A stretch of 64,000 bases of DNA, taken from assembly GCA_035222895.1 (NCBI GenBank), contig JAVYIG010001809.1, forward strand, positions 1-64,000. The letters run 5' to 3'. Source of the stretch: Strongylocentrotus droebachiensis. Its lineage: Eukaryota > Echinodermata > Echinoidea > Camarodonta > Strongylocentrotidae. Made by a program: the position numbers and the translations under genes. The notes beneath the pieces were generated by a model. It saw only the letters and a program-made list of their open reading frames with translations, was not told the origin of the DNA and did no database searches. This document shows positions 44,019-56,330 of the stretch, piece after piece. The first letter of the stretch is position 1. Each line of letters begins with the position of its first letter.

Positions 44019-46670
44019 TGTGCAAATGATAAAACATTAAACTAAGCGTTATGGTATATAAAAACCGAAAGAGCGCTATACAATGCCATTATCATAAAAT
44101 ACATTATCCATTACAAATTAAGAATTCAACATCAACAACAACATCAATAAAAAAGACACATTTAAAATCATGGATTAAACATATTGAATGAAATGCGTGT
44201 ATATGTTTAACGATGAATTTTTATGAAAGGAAAGTATGAGTTGTTGGATGTAAAAGCGAAAATCACACATCTTGGTATCGTTGACGGAGGAGATAGTGTT
44301 GTGACGTCATAATAATAATTATCACGATAATCCATCGAATCGATCAGTATATCGGTGATTATCATGGTGAGTGATTGGTAAATACCTAACGATTTATTAA
44401 ACTTAAAATATGGATAACACGAATGTAAATTACCCTCAAACGATACCACTCAAACAACATCAAATCAAAATTTGACTAAGCGAACAAAGATGACAACAAT
44501 GTCGTCGATGTAATAATCATCAAGCAGAAAATGAGAAATTAAAACTAACAAAATAAATGTTAAAATAGGACTTAGAAAAGTAACAGTCATGTAAAATGTT
44601 TATTATTGATCATATTTTTTCGCGTAAGGATTAGATTTACAATATGATCTCCTGACTATATTAAATGTACAATAAACAAATGGATGTATTCACATATGTT
44701 CCTAATAGACTGAAGTCGAAATAACTACCCACACACAAAGAACATGTAGAAAGAGATTAAAAAAAAACACGTATGAATCATTCATACAACTTTTTTCTTC
44801 TTCAGAATACAAAAGTTCAGGAGTCAAACATAAGTCAAGCCTGCTCAACTGTTTGTATTTTGTGTGGTTAATTCTGTCACCATTCGCCTTTCATGTTTCA
44901 TCTATATCATCTTTTGTCTAGGGACCTGGATAAATCCAGGTTACTGCTTTGTCGGGAAACCATCCCTGGGCAAGAACTAGAGAAAAAATAGTTTGAATGA
45001 ATGTTACACAGTAACATATTCACACAAACACCCTATTGAGGTATTGAATGTCCCCACAAAAATATGACAAAGTATATGTGTGTGCGTGTGTCATCCGTCG
45101 AAATCATTTTACCGTGGTGGGGTCGAAAGAAAGAGAGAGAGAGAGAGGGAGAGAGAAACAAATTGAGAAAGAGACAGGGGAAGTTGGGGGGAGAGGTGGA
45201 AAGGTGAACGTGACAGCTGTTGAACAACACTCAAACCAATAAGTCCATGCTCAAACCAAACCACATACGTCATTTTAGCGACTAAAACAGAAGGAAGTTA
45301 GCGACTATCTCATGACGAATTTTAGCAAATGTTATGCAATATACCTCCGGGCCCCTTGTGTTATATCAAGTCATGATGACGATACGATTTAAGATTATAA
45401 CCATAGTTGTCTGTTGGTACGATGAAGGGTAAGGTGAAGGGGGAGGCAAAAGATTTAACAACGTGACTCGTTTTTTCCTAGTATATATCTGGTTTGAAAC
45501 TGGTGAGAAACCCGTTGAAATGTCGTGAAGATTCCTTTCGGAAAGAAAAAGAGTTTTGCTTGAACAGTTTAAAATATTGTTGCTTTTCATCAATCAATGA
45601 CAAAGGCATGCATGCATGATATCGGGATTATTTATATCTGCTGTGTATATACATGTACCTATCAATAAGATATGTTTAAAAAATGAGTTAATGTTATGAC
45701 ACTAACCTCGAGATTTAAAGATATCCAATACGTTCCGATCCATTATCACAATGACGAACATGCCAAGAAACCATTCAAGCTTATTTCCTCCCCGTCACTT
45801 GGCAGTAAAAGAGTCATTGTTAACAATGTTCTTTGCTGTGTTATGAAAAACGAGGTGACTTATTACATCCATCATTAATGAGGGAACTGGTTCCTCCGAT
45901 TGAGGAGCAAAAATAGGATAGGTACAGGTTCATCTTTCTTGTATTTGTCTTACAAAAAACATCATATTTTGTGTAACATTCTTCAAGCAATTAGAATCGG
46001 ACCTTTTGTTTGTACGCCCATATCAATTTGGCCAGAGTAATTTCTTTTTGATACAATATAGAGCAATTAAGGTATACATTCGAAGCAATACTCTGGATAC
46101 GTAACTGCAAATTACCTATCCCAGCTTTGACCATATCATGAGAGTCCTAGATATTCTTCTCTGCCTATATAGTCATGACATATCATTTATCAAAATCACG
46201 AGGATTAAATCACAGCATTAATCAACGATGTATACACGCTAATCATGACCACTTGTCACGTTTGCTAATTAAAAAAACAATTTGTCAAAACGCCTTCTAC
46301 AGACTCATTCATCAATGAGTAACTATAGAAGGAGCAGCTTAGAATATTGATAAAAATACATTTTGTATACAATACTCTCTACTGCATTCGGTTACCCTGT
46401 ATAGATAATGATGAGCGGATAATATAGAAGATATTGATTAATTACTAATGGAGTTCGAAGGAAATGGAAGATCTGATAACGTTCACAAAATAATATATTG
46501 TGTGATGTTTCTAAAGAAAGGCTTGAATTTCAACACTCGTCATATCATACGACTGATACTAAATCTTGATGTCGATCTGTAAGCCCATTTCTTCTAAAAG
46601 AAACAGATAACAGTCTTCATCTTTTGAAATAAGGCAGAGTACAATTAATTGAAATATTGCCATTGTTCGA
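44019..46670. other. No gene seen; 3' flank of the Ig/mucin gene
   Basis: AT-rich, with a GAGA tract at 45127-45158. The end of the minus-strand Ig/mucin transcript should lie at the right side. No convincing poly(A) signal was identified. Confidence 0.5.
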
Positions 46671-48788
46671 TTAAAGAATTGAATCGGACATTCCGTGGTT
46701 ATCGAGACCATTACTGAGCATATCATTGGCAGTAAGTGGCCTTGTGTCGGCGTTTCCGTTGTTCTTGTTACCTCTCCCAACGTTGTTGCTGCCATTTTGT
46801 TGCGCATTAGACGGATTTTCATCACCAATGTTGATCAGGTCTTGCGTTGACGTTCCCTTCCCGAATGCGGCGAAAGTCGGATCGGATGCGGTTGTCCTGT
46901 TGGCGGGCACCTCAAACGGATCAAGTCGGATCGGTTTGGAGGTTCGCTTGGATAGTTCGGTTAGTTCCTCGACGTCGTGCCCACCGCCGCGTCGTTTCCT
47001 CGACGTCAAGACGCATACGATAGCCGTAACGATGAAGATGAGGAGGAGACCACCGACCGCGGCGATTCCCATGATGACTGGGAGTGTGAAGAATGCGGCG
47101 AGGGCGCTAGTCGGACCTGACGCAACTGGCGTTGTCGGAGCGCCTGTTGACGCAGCGCCTGTTGACGGATCTCGTGGTTGCACATTCGTAGGTTTTTGAG
47201 GGAACATGGTTTGTTGCGGGAAGAGAGTTGTCAGTGGATTCCACCATTGGACCGTTGACACAGTGCGTTGGACGATGGTAGGGTTAAAGGGCTGCATGGT
47301 TCCTGTAGTGTTGTCTGATCCGGCCGTCGTATTAGCGCCTACCTGCATCGTTGTTGATGGTTGCGTGGTATTCTGTGGCTGTTGAGTTGTGTTCAGACTG
47401 GTTGTGTTCGTCCGCAACAAAGGCGCTTGTGTGGTGAATTGTTGAGTAGTGTTTGCAGTGTTTGTAGTGTTTGCAGTGTTTGTAGTGTTTGCAGTGTTTG
47501 TAGTGTTTGCAGTGTTTGTAGTGTTCATTGTCGGACCGGCTGTCGTTCCTGACGTCGTATTACCAAAAGCTAGAGTGGCAGTCACATTGGTTGATGATGG
47601 AGTCGTTGTCACGTTACCTTGCTGGCTTGTCGCATTCAGTGTCGTATTCACTAACATGCTAGGCGTAGCTGTTACGTTCATTGGAGCAAATTCTGTCGCA
47701 TTTAAAGCCGCCGTCGGCCCTCCCATGGTCGACATCGTCGTCGGCATATCCGTGGTTGGCGGGGGATCGAATGTTAGCAATGCTTTCCTCGTTGAGATGA
47801 TAGCTCCATTAATACTAAGGGAACAGATGAATGGATTTTCGACGGTTCTGTTCGAAACGTCCGTGATGTAGATGGTCGCCGATTGCCCGGTAGGTGTCGT
47901 CTCGGTGATGTAGTTCTCTGTCACAGTTTCATGAAGAAACCACTGCAGCTCCGTCCCAGGCAGTGTGGTCTGGCACTCGATGCTAGCATTTGCACCCATC
48001 GTTACCGACACCAAGGGGTTGGTAACGAAGAAATACTCGTCGACGGGATTGTCGACGACAACGACTTGCCCGACACTGCAGTTCCTTTCAACCGTATCTA
48101 AGCACTCGGGATCAGGGCAGCTGGCGATACAGGTCATTATCTTTCCATTCTCATCGATGGTGGCGTTGAGAGACGACATGATACTTTTCAGTTCGCTGTT
48201 GGTCGTGTTCGAAGTGGTGGGCGCCGGCGTGATCGTACCGTACTGTGAGCTTTCCCAAGCGAGATCCCATACGGGAAAACCAGGCTCTGTCTCGCAGATG
48301 AACTCGAGCATGTTTCCAGCCATCACCAGGGTACTACCTCCCGTCACCCGACACTCCGGATAGGCCGACGCCGGCTCGTATCCAAACGAAACGATCTCGG
48401 TCGATATCGGGTTCATACCCGTCGTCGGTCGGCAGGAGTACGTGCCCGCATCAGCCATGGTCAAGTTCGTGATGGTCAGGTTATAGATCCCGCAGTCCGG
48501 GTTCGCATTATTGGCGCTGATCGTAAACCTCGACTCGGCGCTCCCCGAAATGGCGGCGTCAACGGAGAGGAGATCGTCAGCGGGGCTCACCCACGATATC
48601 GTTTGTCCATTAGCACCCGACACATAGCAGGAAAGGGACACACTCCCTCCTGCTATCACTAGCTCGCTGCTTATATTTGTACTTATTCCATTCTCGACAC
48701 ACTGTGCATTCCCACTTGTTACAGCATAGAGTGAGAAATAGAGCGCCGTGATGTAAAGCGCTGCATGGGCAGCCAGTTTGGTAATCAT
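46671..48788 (-). CDS. Single-exon type I membrane protein: three Ig-like domains, mucin-like stalk, TM, PDZ-ligand tail (705 aa)
   Basis: One uninterrupted frame of 705 codons. The ATG at 48788 has an ACC context and is the only ATG in the frame (upstream the frame stays open to a GTG at 48935 without an ATG). Signal peptide is about 1-28. Ig1 has C54, W66 and DAGTYSC to C119; Ig2 has C165 and C220; Ig3 has C272, W283 and C322, with extra Cys at 99, 146, 224, 229 and 237. A Thr/Asn/Pro-rich stalk (about 341-560) carries many N-x-T sequons and four NTTNTA repeats at 422-445. A TM helix at about 566-595 is followed by SRKRRGGG and a roughly 105-residue tail without tyrosine, ending D-S-I-L (class I PDZ-ligand form). 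It looks like a cell-surface recognition or adhesion receptor. I do not recognise an orthologue, and ligand and role are unknown. The GC-richer coding block stands out from AT-rich flanks. Upstream non-coding exons cannot be excluded. Confidence 0.85.
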   Translation of the reverse strand: MITKLAAHAALYITALYFSLYAVTSGNAQCVENGISTNISSELVIAGGSVSLSCYVSGANGQTISWVSPADDLLSVDAAISGSAESRFTISANNANPDCGIYNLTITNLTMADAGTYSCRPTTGMNPISTEIVSFGYEPASAYPECRVTGGSTLVMAGNMLEFICETEPGFPVWDLAWESSQYGTITPAPTTSNTTNSELKSIMSSLNATIDENGKIMTCIASCPDPECLDTVERNCSVGQVVVVDNPVDEYFFVTNPLVSVTMGANASIECQTTLPGTELQWFLHETVTENYITETTPTGQSATIYITDVSNRTVENPFICSLSINGAIISTRKALLTFDPPPTTDMPTTMSTMGGPTAALNATEFAPMNVTATPSMLVNTTLNATSQQGNVTTTPSSTNVTATLAFGNTTSGTTAGPTMNTTNTANTTNTANTTNTANTTNTANTTQQFTTQAPLLRTNTTSLNTTQQPQNTTQPSTTMQVGANTTAGSDNTTGTMQPFNPTIVQRTVSTVQWWNPLTTLFPQQTMFPQKPTNVQPRDPSTGAASTGAPTTPVASGPTSALAAFFTLPVIMGIAAVGGLLLIFIVTAIVCVLTSRKRRGGGHDVEELTELSKRTSKPIRLDPFEVPANRTTASDPTFAAFGKGTSTQDLINIGDENPSNAQQNGSNNVGRGNKNNGNADTRPLTANDMLSNGLDNHGMSDSIL
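47448..47525 (-). repeat. 18-bp coding minisatellite (NTTNTA repeat) inside the mucin-like stalk
   Basis: Four near-identical 18-bp units, plus a partial one, encode Asn-Thr-Thr-Asn-Thr-Ala in frame. Each unit supplies at least one N-x-T sequon and several Thr for O-glycans. The array is in frame and free of stops, and its length is likely polymorphic. Confidence 0.85.
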
Positions 48789-50944
48789 GGTTGGTTCCTC
48801 AAAGTATTTTCCAAGTTCGTCAAAATGATCACAATATTGAAATCCCACCTCTCGGTTGAAATAGTCTAAGTTTTCTCCAGTAAATCCAGGAGGAAACACA
48901 TAAATAATACTCTTTGAATCAGGAATAAAGTGCACACTTCAACAGTTGCCCTGTTTCAAATTTATTCTCATCGGTGAAATGATCGTTTTTCTAGAGAGCG
49001 AGTCATGTACAAGTCCTCCAAAAACTCTTAAGATAAAATCCAGCACTTGTTATCTTCTCCGGAACAAAAACGAAACCGCTCCAAGTCAAATTCTGTACAA
49101 ACTATCCACAATATGAAGAAAGTGTCTCTGAGATAGTTTCGAGACGTTGGAAAATATTTCTGAAAAGGCTCCTGTCGCCTCAAATGTGTTGGGAGTTAAT
49201 GAGAAGAGCGTGTGCTTCCGCCGACGAGAGCTGAGCAAAATGGCTTAATGATTAATTTCACCCTCGGCGGGTCATTATAAAGCGCACGGTTAAGTCAGCA
49301 AAGTATTACTCATCGCGAAACGCTCGAAGAAACAATCTTGTTACCCCCTTTTCGATAAGCTCCTTATGGTGCTCTCCGCGCTGTTACCCCTCCCCTTATT
49401 GAAAGAGACTGACTCACTCTTTTGCAAGGGCAACTTTGCAAGCAAATTTGGGGCGCCCTTGACAGCCTTATTGCGTTATATAATGTTTTCCTGTAACAAT
49501 TATTTACTTCTCGATGTCTATTATGTGTTTGATATGCTACACTGTCTTTCTCTCTTTCCCCCTCTCTCTACGACATATTCTCCCTCTCTCCCTAACGTGT
49601 CTGATATGACAATATCTAGACGGAAGAGTTTCAATGCATTATTAAAATTATATTTAGGATAAAATAAATTCGAATGAAAATACAGATCTTACTTGTTTAA
49701 GCAAAAGTTGCTTGAATTTTGTCTGAAGTTGGTATATCTGTGGGGTTTTCCACTACATATTTTAAACCAACTTTTTGTTCATTTATGAAATTTTAATGTT
49801 GATTTTGCGTTCGAGCTTTCACTTTTATTTTTATTATGTCTTATAAATCTTTATATGCCAATAAATATCATCATATTATCACACCATTAACACCACTTAT
49901 CATTTATATATTACCATTTTTTCCCCAATGTATTTCTTATCAAAACCATTCACCCTTCATATAGAAATATATCTAGACAGATAATAATCTGGATATATCT
50001 AGAACATATTTAATTTGTCAATATAATGTGCCTTTCTCCTGTTCTGTGCATTCCTACATAATGCAATCAATCAACGAACCAATGCTTCTACGTCTATCTA
50101 TCCATCTATACATATATATGTCTGTCTGTCTGTATGTCTGTAGATATCTTTACTGCCTATCCAACAATATATCTAAACGCTTGTTTTAGTCACTTACTGT
50201 CCGAGTTAGTTCAGTAGCCACCCACTATAATGTGTTTCCAATTATTTGGTTCGGTTATACTGGAAATTGCCAATTTGTACAGACATATCTGATGAAATAT
50301 GTTTAGAATTAAGTGTCTTGGCCATCTACACCAATCGAAGGAAATGCAGACAAGGAACAAGAACCATATTAATTCAAAAGTATAGATCTGTCTTTTAGTG
50401 CAGATGAACGAGTTTATGTTTCTCTGTTATATGTACATGTATTGTGTCCCTATTTTACACTTGGGAATATTCCAGCAGCTCAGAATATACATGTATAGCT
50501 CCTATCAGCTTATCGTTTGTCTTCTATTGTTCGCAAGTTTAACAATGTGCTCGAATGGATTTCCTAAAATGGAAGTCCGTCGATTCATGAACGTTAATAC
50601 GTTAAAGATTCCCAGAAGATCAAACAATGCATACAACTAGATAGGAGAGAATAGGGTATCCTCGCCCCGATTCATCACTGACACGCCTCGAGGGCCTTTT
50701 TGAAAGATGGAGCTCCCCTCTTTCTTTTTCTCCAACATAAAGAAATGTGGTAGTAATAACGTGATAACAATAATCATATTATTAGTCATGTCGAAAGAAC
50801 TTTAATAGTGATTGAAAATGATTTCGCAGCGCCAATTGAGGGGCACATTAAAAAAAAACCTCTGTATCAGAAGTAATCCTTTTTGTTACACTGTCAATGT
50901 GTGAATTTGTTGACGCCCTGTATAATGGCTGTAGACAAATAATA
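48789..50944. other. 5' flank of the Ig/mucin gene and AT-rich spacer, no further gene seen
   Basis: 48789-49330 is GC-richer and likely holds the 5' UTR and promoter of the minus-strand gene. Beyond it is AT-rich DNA with TCTG/TATC simple repeats at 50090-50150. Confidence 0.5.
49274..49281 (-). promoter_or_regulatory. Possible TATA-like box upstream of the Ig/mucin gene
   Basis: Reading the minus strand, TTTATAAT lies about 490 bp upstream of the ATG at 48788, in a locally GC-richer patch. Start-site data are absent, so this is a motif match only. Confidence 0.25.
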
Positions 50945-51804
50945 TTTCCGGCCCCGTCTAAAAGACAATTTGAAATCCAACAGTGGATTATTCCGTGAAA
51001 AATCGTGTTTCCAGTTCCTCCATTTGGACAGGGAAATATTAAATGGTATCATCTACTATGTTGCAATGTATTCGTAGATTTTTATATTTTCTTTGGCCTG
51101 CAGAAGGTTTCAAGGTTTCTTTATTTTGTCCACATAATATAACATAATCACATGAATATGCAATGTATATAAATTAAATAACATATTATTAACCAAAGAT
51201 ACGAAAATGATACTTAAATAAATAATTTAAGATTGGCACAGTGGTGATACAAAGTGGAGGAGTCTATTAAAAAGCATGGCTTGTATTTTATAGACCCTTG
51301 AGAATTAAAGGGTTACAAGTGCTCTGTAATATAATTAGAAAATATATGCATATAAATCCTACACCCTATATCAATTTCCGGCCCCGTCTAAAAGACAATT
51401 TGAAATCCAACAGTGGATTATTCCATGAAAATCGTGTTTCCGGTTCCTCCATTCGGACAGGGAGATATTAAATGGTATCATCTACTATGTTGCAATGTAT
51501 TCGTACATTTTTATATTTTCTTTGGCCTGCAGAAGGTTTCAAGGTCTCTTTATTTTTCCACAACATATAACATGATCACATGAATATGCAATATATACAA
51601 ATTCAATAACAGATTATTAACCAAAGATACGAAAAGGATACTCAAATAAATAATTTAAGATTGGCACAGTGGTGATACAAAGTGGAGGAGTCTATTAAAA
51701 AGCATGGCTTGTATTTTATAGACCCCTTGAGAATTAAAAAGTTACAAGTGCTCTGTAATATAATTAGAAAATATATGCATATAAATCCTACACCCTATAT
51801 CAAT
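50945..51804. repeat. 430-bp direct tandem duplication
   Basis: TTTCCGGCCCCGTCTAAAAG recurs 430 bp apart, and the two units (about 50945-51374 and 51375-51804) match through to AATCCTACACCCTATATCAA with few differences. Each unit carries a minus-oriented retroelement-like end (GGTTTCTTTATTTTGTCCAC or near variant). Confidence 0.95.
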
Positions 51805-52684
51805 ACCTTTAAAGATGATGGGTACTATTAAAGCGTCCTTCTTGTACTGTACAGTTTCCCTATTCAATGTCAATGGCAACGTAGGTTTCGATGGAGAGCG
51901 GTACAAATCGATTTGGAAAGGAAGGATCAATTGAGCACTCGATTCCTCTTAACTTATCCCCCATCCCCCTACCAAAAAGAAAAGCATATACATATAGACA
52001 TGGCAAAGAAAACAATCCATAATCACCGAAGACAAAACGCCACAACCGCATCATGGTGATACCGCAGAGTTTGAACGCGTTACAGGGGCGTGTGTCCCCT
52101 ATTGTTGGCCATTAATGTATGTTTGTTTCCTTCCACAAATATGCTAGGCTGCATACTATGTTCTCAAGTTGAAGCTCATTGTTCATCAGGCAACGTCTTA
52201 TCTTGTTGATATAGTTCCATGGCGTATTTCGTAAGAAAAAGCTTTTTAATTTACATACCGGTATACCGCATTTTACGTTTTAGCCTCACATATATTGGTC
52301 ATCGTCTCTAGGTATAATAAGATTGACCCCCACCCAACATAAACACGGAAATGAATGTCGTAACATATTAGTAGTGCTAATTATTCAAAAAATGATTGAT
52401 ACTGGTATCGGTTACAAAAATAGCTAGACAAAGTCAAGTATACCACCTTTTCCTCCTTTTCCCCTCTCCCGCTAAGTTCATTAGACAACGGGTATTTCCA
52501 GTATGCCGATACTATGCGTCTGTCTTCCTGTCTGTCTGTCACTTCCATTGTACTGTATCCGTATCTGTATCTCTGTCTCTGTCTGCAAAGGTCTGCAAAT
52601 GGTCCTTGTCTCTTCCCAAAATTTCTTAACGTCTTGCTTGTTTTTACTATTGTTAGCAAGCTCTTCACTACACCCCGCATATTT
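51805..52684. other. No gene seen
   Basis: AT-rich spacer. The 175-codon minus-strand frame at 52381-52908 overlaps the tandem repeat at 52685 and has no recognisable domain. Confidence 0.5.
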
Positions 52685-53310
52685 TTCATCAGTCTCAGGA
52701 TTTGATCTCTCTGTCGTCTTGTATTCATCTCAATCTTTGAAGTTTCTGTTACTGAGGAAAAAGGTCTTTGATTTGTACCATTAAACAAAAATATTCCTTC
52801 TCTCTCTTTTTGTTCTTGGTGGAGAAGGTTTAAATTTAATTCAACACACTGAAGTTCTTCAAAATATGAATGAAAATAGAACGGAGTATTTTTACATTTG
52901 TCTCCCAATATTTTACATTAGTCTCATGTTTTGATTTCTGTCGTCTCGTATTCATTTCAATCATTTTTAGAAAAATCTGTTATTGAGGGAAAAGGCCTTT
53001 GATTTGTACTATTAACAACAAATCTTTCTCTCTCTTTTTTTCTTTACATTTATTTCAACGCACTGTAGTTCTAAGAAAGATTTCCTTTTGAGACAGCCAC
53101 CTAAAATTTACAGCATCCCCGTTAAGGTTACTGGTTAGTGATAGGGTTATGAACAAACCTTCAGTATTATTCATTATAACCCTATCACTAACCCTGACGG
53201 TTAGCATGTTAGCGCAAGTGCAGGTTTAGCTCTCACATGCTGTACATTTTGAATGAAAATAGAATGGAGTATTGCTACCTTTGTCTTCAAATATTTTACA
53301 TTTACTGACA
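52685..53310. repeat. Two-copy tandem repeat, second copy interrupted by a foldback insertion
   Basis: Copy 1 is 52685-52918 and copy 2 about 52919-53310 (landmarks CAGTCTCA.GATTTGAT, CTGTCGTCT, GGCCTTTGATTTGTACTATT, GAATGAAAATAGAA). In copy 2 about 170 bp at about 53090-53250 has no counterpart. It contains perfect 18-bp arms at 53133-53150 and 53176-53193. Confidence 0.75.
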
Positions 53311-54386
53311 TACAATTACGGGGATGGTGACTCATACTGATTATGATTTTTATGTTTTTTTTTTTTTTTTACAAATAACAAATTAGATCTTTAACTCTCT
53401 ATTCGGAAATTTCTGTAACTCACTGAGGAGCTGTTTGGCGTTGAGGCACTCATATATGATCTAGCGATTAACATTTACATGAGTCACTCGTATATAATTG
53501 GCAATATTTCCGTGCATATTAAAACGCAATACTATGGATGGGACATTAATGTAAGACTTTGATTTCAGTAGGTTCCGCCACACTCGTTTTGTTATATATT
53601 TATATGAAACTATTTATATTTGAACACTATGTTACTGAAATTGAAATGTAGAAACATTTCTTGGATTTTTTTTAAAACCGTTTGTTAACTGTATTGCGAA
53701 ACATTAATCTTTGTTCAATTTATATACAGTGTGATCAATTAGTTCATTTTTATCTACAGTTCACTTTTAATTTTGTTTCATTGAGGAACGATAAAAACAA
53801 ATTCAATAGGCCGTTATATAAGTAAAAGATTAAATATTTCACTAAACAAATAGATGAAAAGATAGATGATCAAATAAGTAAATAAATAAATATGTAATTA
53901 AAACACTGAATAAATGGATAAATAACAAATAAATGATAAGGAAGTAAATAAATATATAAAACCCTCAAAGGATGGGGGGGGGGGGGGCGGGGCGGTATCA
54001 CCTTTATTGTTCTAAATGAAAACTCGATCATATTTATCATCTATATAAAGTCTATATAAAGTCCTTTATGATAAAATTATATCAAATATGGAACGGGTTT
54101 GGACATTGTTTATTCCCTTTTTGCATCCTTGGCCTGAGAATGTTCATTGTTTTCCTACATAGCGACAAACAACCATTGTGTTCCCCAACTTTTCATTTCT
54201 CACTAATTGATCATATCCGACACAAGTTCAAACGTGAGGGTATTTTTACTTTTTGGGAGCCCAATAATAGCTCCTGAAACCCTGCTTAAATCCCTCACAG
54301 AAGCACTACTCCAAAGACTCGATGACGTTTAGAATTTCTCAAGTTTTTCGACAAGGCCATTGCTAATTCCAACGCTTTTTACTCAA
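53311..54386. other. No gene seen
   Basis: AT-rich with an AAATAAATA-type simple repeat at 53815-53965 and a G run at 53975. No supported frame. Confidence 0.6.
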
Positions 54387-54734
54387 AGAGAAGGTTGAGT
54401 TCTGGGAAGAGGTGAACAATAAGTTGTGAGCGTTATCATTGTATTATGCAAGGCATGGCTCTTCAAATGGCTCAATATTCTAAATATGGCATATGTAACA
54501 TCATACAAATCTGGACGGATTTTTATGCCACATGTTCGTGTAGTCTCAAATACACCTTTCTGTGCACAGTGCTTGCAAATTTACTAAAACTGGGCCAAAT
54601 TTCTTATCATTTTGATGATTCCAGAACCTTGCAGTGCACACCAATACTTATATACTAGATGATCAACCTTTTCTGATCGATTCCACAACGTTTCTTTCAC
54701 AATGCAATCGCATGACTAGAACTCAACTTCATCT
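54387..54734 (+). mobile_element. Family H TTAA-type MITE, second full-length copy
   Basis: AGAGAAGGTTGAGTTCTGG end and mirrored AGAACTCAACTTCATCT end. TTAA follows at 54735, and the left flank reads TCAA, a one-base decay of TTAA. Closely similar to 27618-27996. Confidence 0.85.
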
Positions 54735-55018
54735 TTAAGATATTTTCAACAAAATGCACCAAGAGAGGGATTATCTAAGTTAAATTGACAACAAAAATCC
54801 GGAGAAAGACAGTCCATTTTTAAATCATCATCATCTACTAGAATGTTGACGAAATCTGCAACTAAAATGTTTCCTCAGTGATTCCTAACTTTTCTGTATT
54901 TTTGTAGAGGTATTGATTGAAAAAGATGATCTAGGTAAACCAAAATTAATGAGTTTCCTATAGTGTTTATGCACCTGTGGAAGAATATTCGTATTCAAAG
55001 TAACGTTTACCTTCTTCC

Positions 55019-55737
55019 ATGTCTTTTTTTCTTCAGAGTAGCAATGAATATGATCACTATATTGCTCCTTCACAACCACTATTTAAAAAACTTAATCTTC
55101 TCACTATCTATCAATTGAATGACTACTGTATCTCATTAATGGTCTTTAAACATAAACGTACAACATTACCATATAATGTTGCCTCTATTATTAAATTTAA
55201 AACAGAAATGCATAATTATGACAATATAAACCAGGAAACTTGCTATGTTGAAAAATGTAGAAATATAGCTTCATCTTTTTCTTTCAAATCAAAAGAGACT
55301 TTCGATATGGAACTCTGTTCCTCATTATGTTAAAACAATTTCATTTCTTAATTCTTTTAAATCGGAAATTGAGGTCTTTTTATTCACATACTCTGCAAAA
55401 TAAGTAATCCATCCCAACTTTTATAACTTTTTTTGCCATAATGTCGCTATGCTTTTTTAAGTCTTTATCAGTGAAAAAACTTAGGTATTTTATTAGGCTG
55501 GGGACTTCCTCGACAGAACCTTTATTTGGTTCTTTTGCAGTTCCCCAATTCATTTTCATTATCTGTTTCTTTGCTGTAAACATGTTCATTTTTTACGCTT
55601 GTCTTTACTTCTCTTTTTAATTTTGTGTTTAAAGTTCAATGTATACTGTGTATCCTACATGTAATTATGTTCTCGATGTACAATATGTTTTTAATGTACT
55701 TTCTTTAAATGGACTTGAATAAATTAAATTAAATTGA
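55019..55737 (+). pseudogene. Non-LTR retrotransposon 3' fragment, plus strand, frameshifted
   Basis: Frame 55019-55333 reads SQPLFKKLNLLTIYQLNDYC and MHNYDNINQ, a LINE RT C-terminal region. A shift near 55300 moves the matching continuation (WNSVPHYVKTISFLNSF) into another frame that stops at about 55403. A 3' UTR runs to AATAAATTAAATTAAATTG at 55717. 5'-truncated and dead. Confidence 0.8.
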
Positions 55738-56123
55738 AGAAAAAATTAATCTTGAAATTTTTTAAAATTTCAGCTATGATTAGTAATACATGTAATTAAA
55801 CGCTTTAGACAAATTGTGATGCTCCCTGTCTGGTAACTTTATGTGCTGTGCTTTTCATTATTTGTATATATTTCACAAACATTTACTCAGTTTGCATTGA
55901 TCATGATGATTCCAAAATCTCACACTAATACAATTGATATCGTTGCTATGCACTACATTATCGACCAATCAGTATGATTGACAGACAAGTGCTTCTAAAA
56001 ATGCAATTTTAGAACCACCTTTCTACCGTGTCACATCATTTTGACCTGACCTTAAATAAAACAAAAAAATGTATTCATGTATTAAAAAAACACCGAAAAA
56101 AGAAGAAAAAACAACAACACATA

Positions 56124-56330
56124 AACAATAACACTTAAATATAAACTCCCAATGCTAGTCAACATCTTATTGACATAAATAGTGATTGACGTATTATCAT
56201 AATTATAGTCACTGCTAGTGTCACATCAACAATAACACCAAAATATAAACTCCCAAAGCTAGTCAACATCTTATTGACATAAATAATGATTGACGTATTA
56301 TCATAATTATAGTCACTGCTATTGTTGCCA
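56124..56330. repeat. 104-bp direct tandem duplication
   Basis: ATATAAACTCCCAATGCTAG and its 104-bp-later repeat ATATAAACTCCCAAAGCTAG. Both continue through TCAACATCTTATTGACATAA to AATTATAGTCACTGCTA. Confidence 0.9.

Noticed and set aside
48789..48935. 49-residue N-terminal extension of the Ig/mucin protein
   Set aside because: It begins at a GTG, contains no ATG, and the signal peptide starts at the ATG at 48788.
52381..52908. 175-codon minus-strand frame
   Set aside because: No recognisable domain, overlaps a tandem duplication, and the homologous second copy does not preserve the frame.
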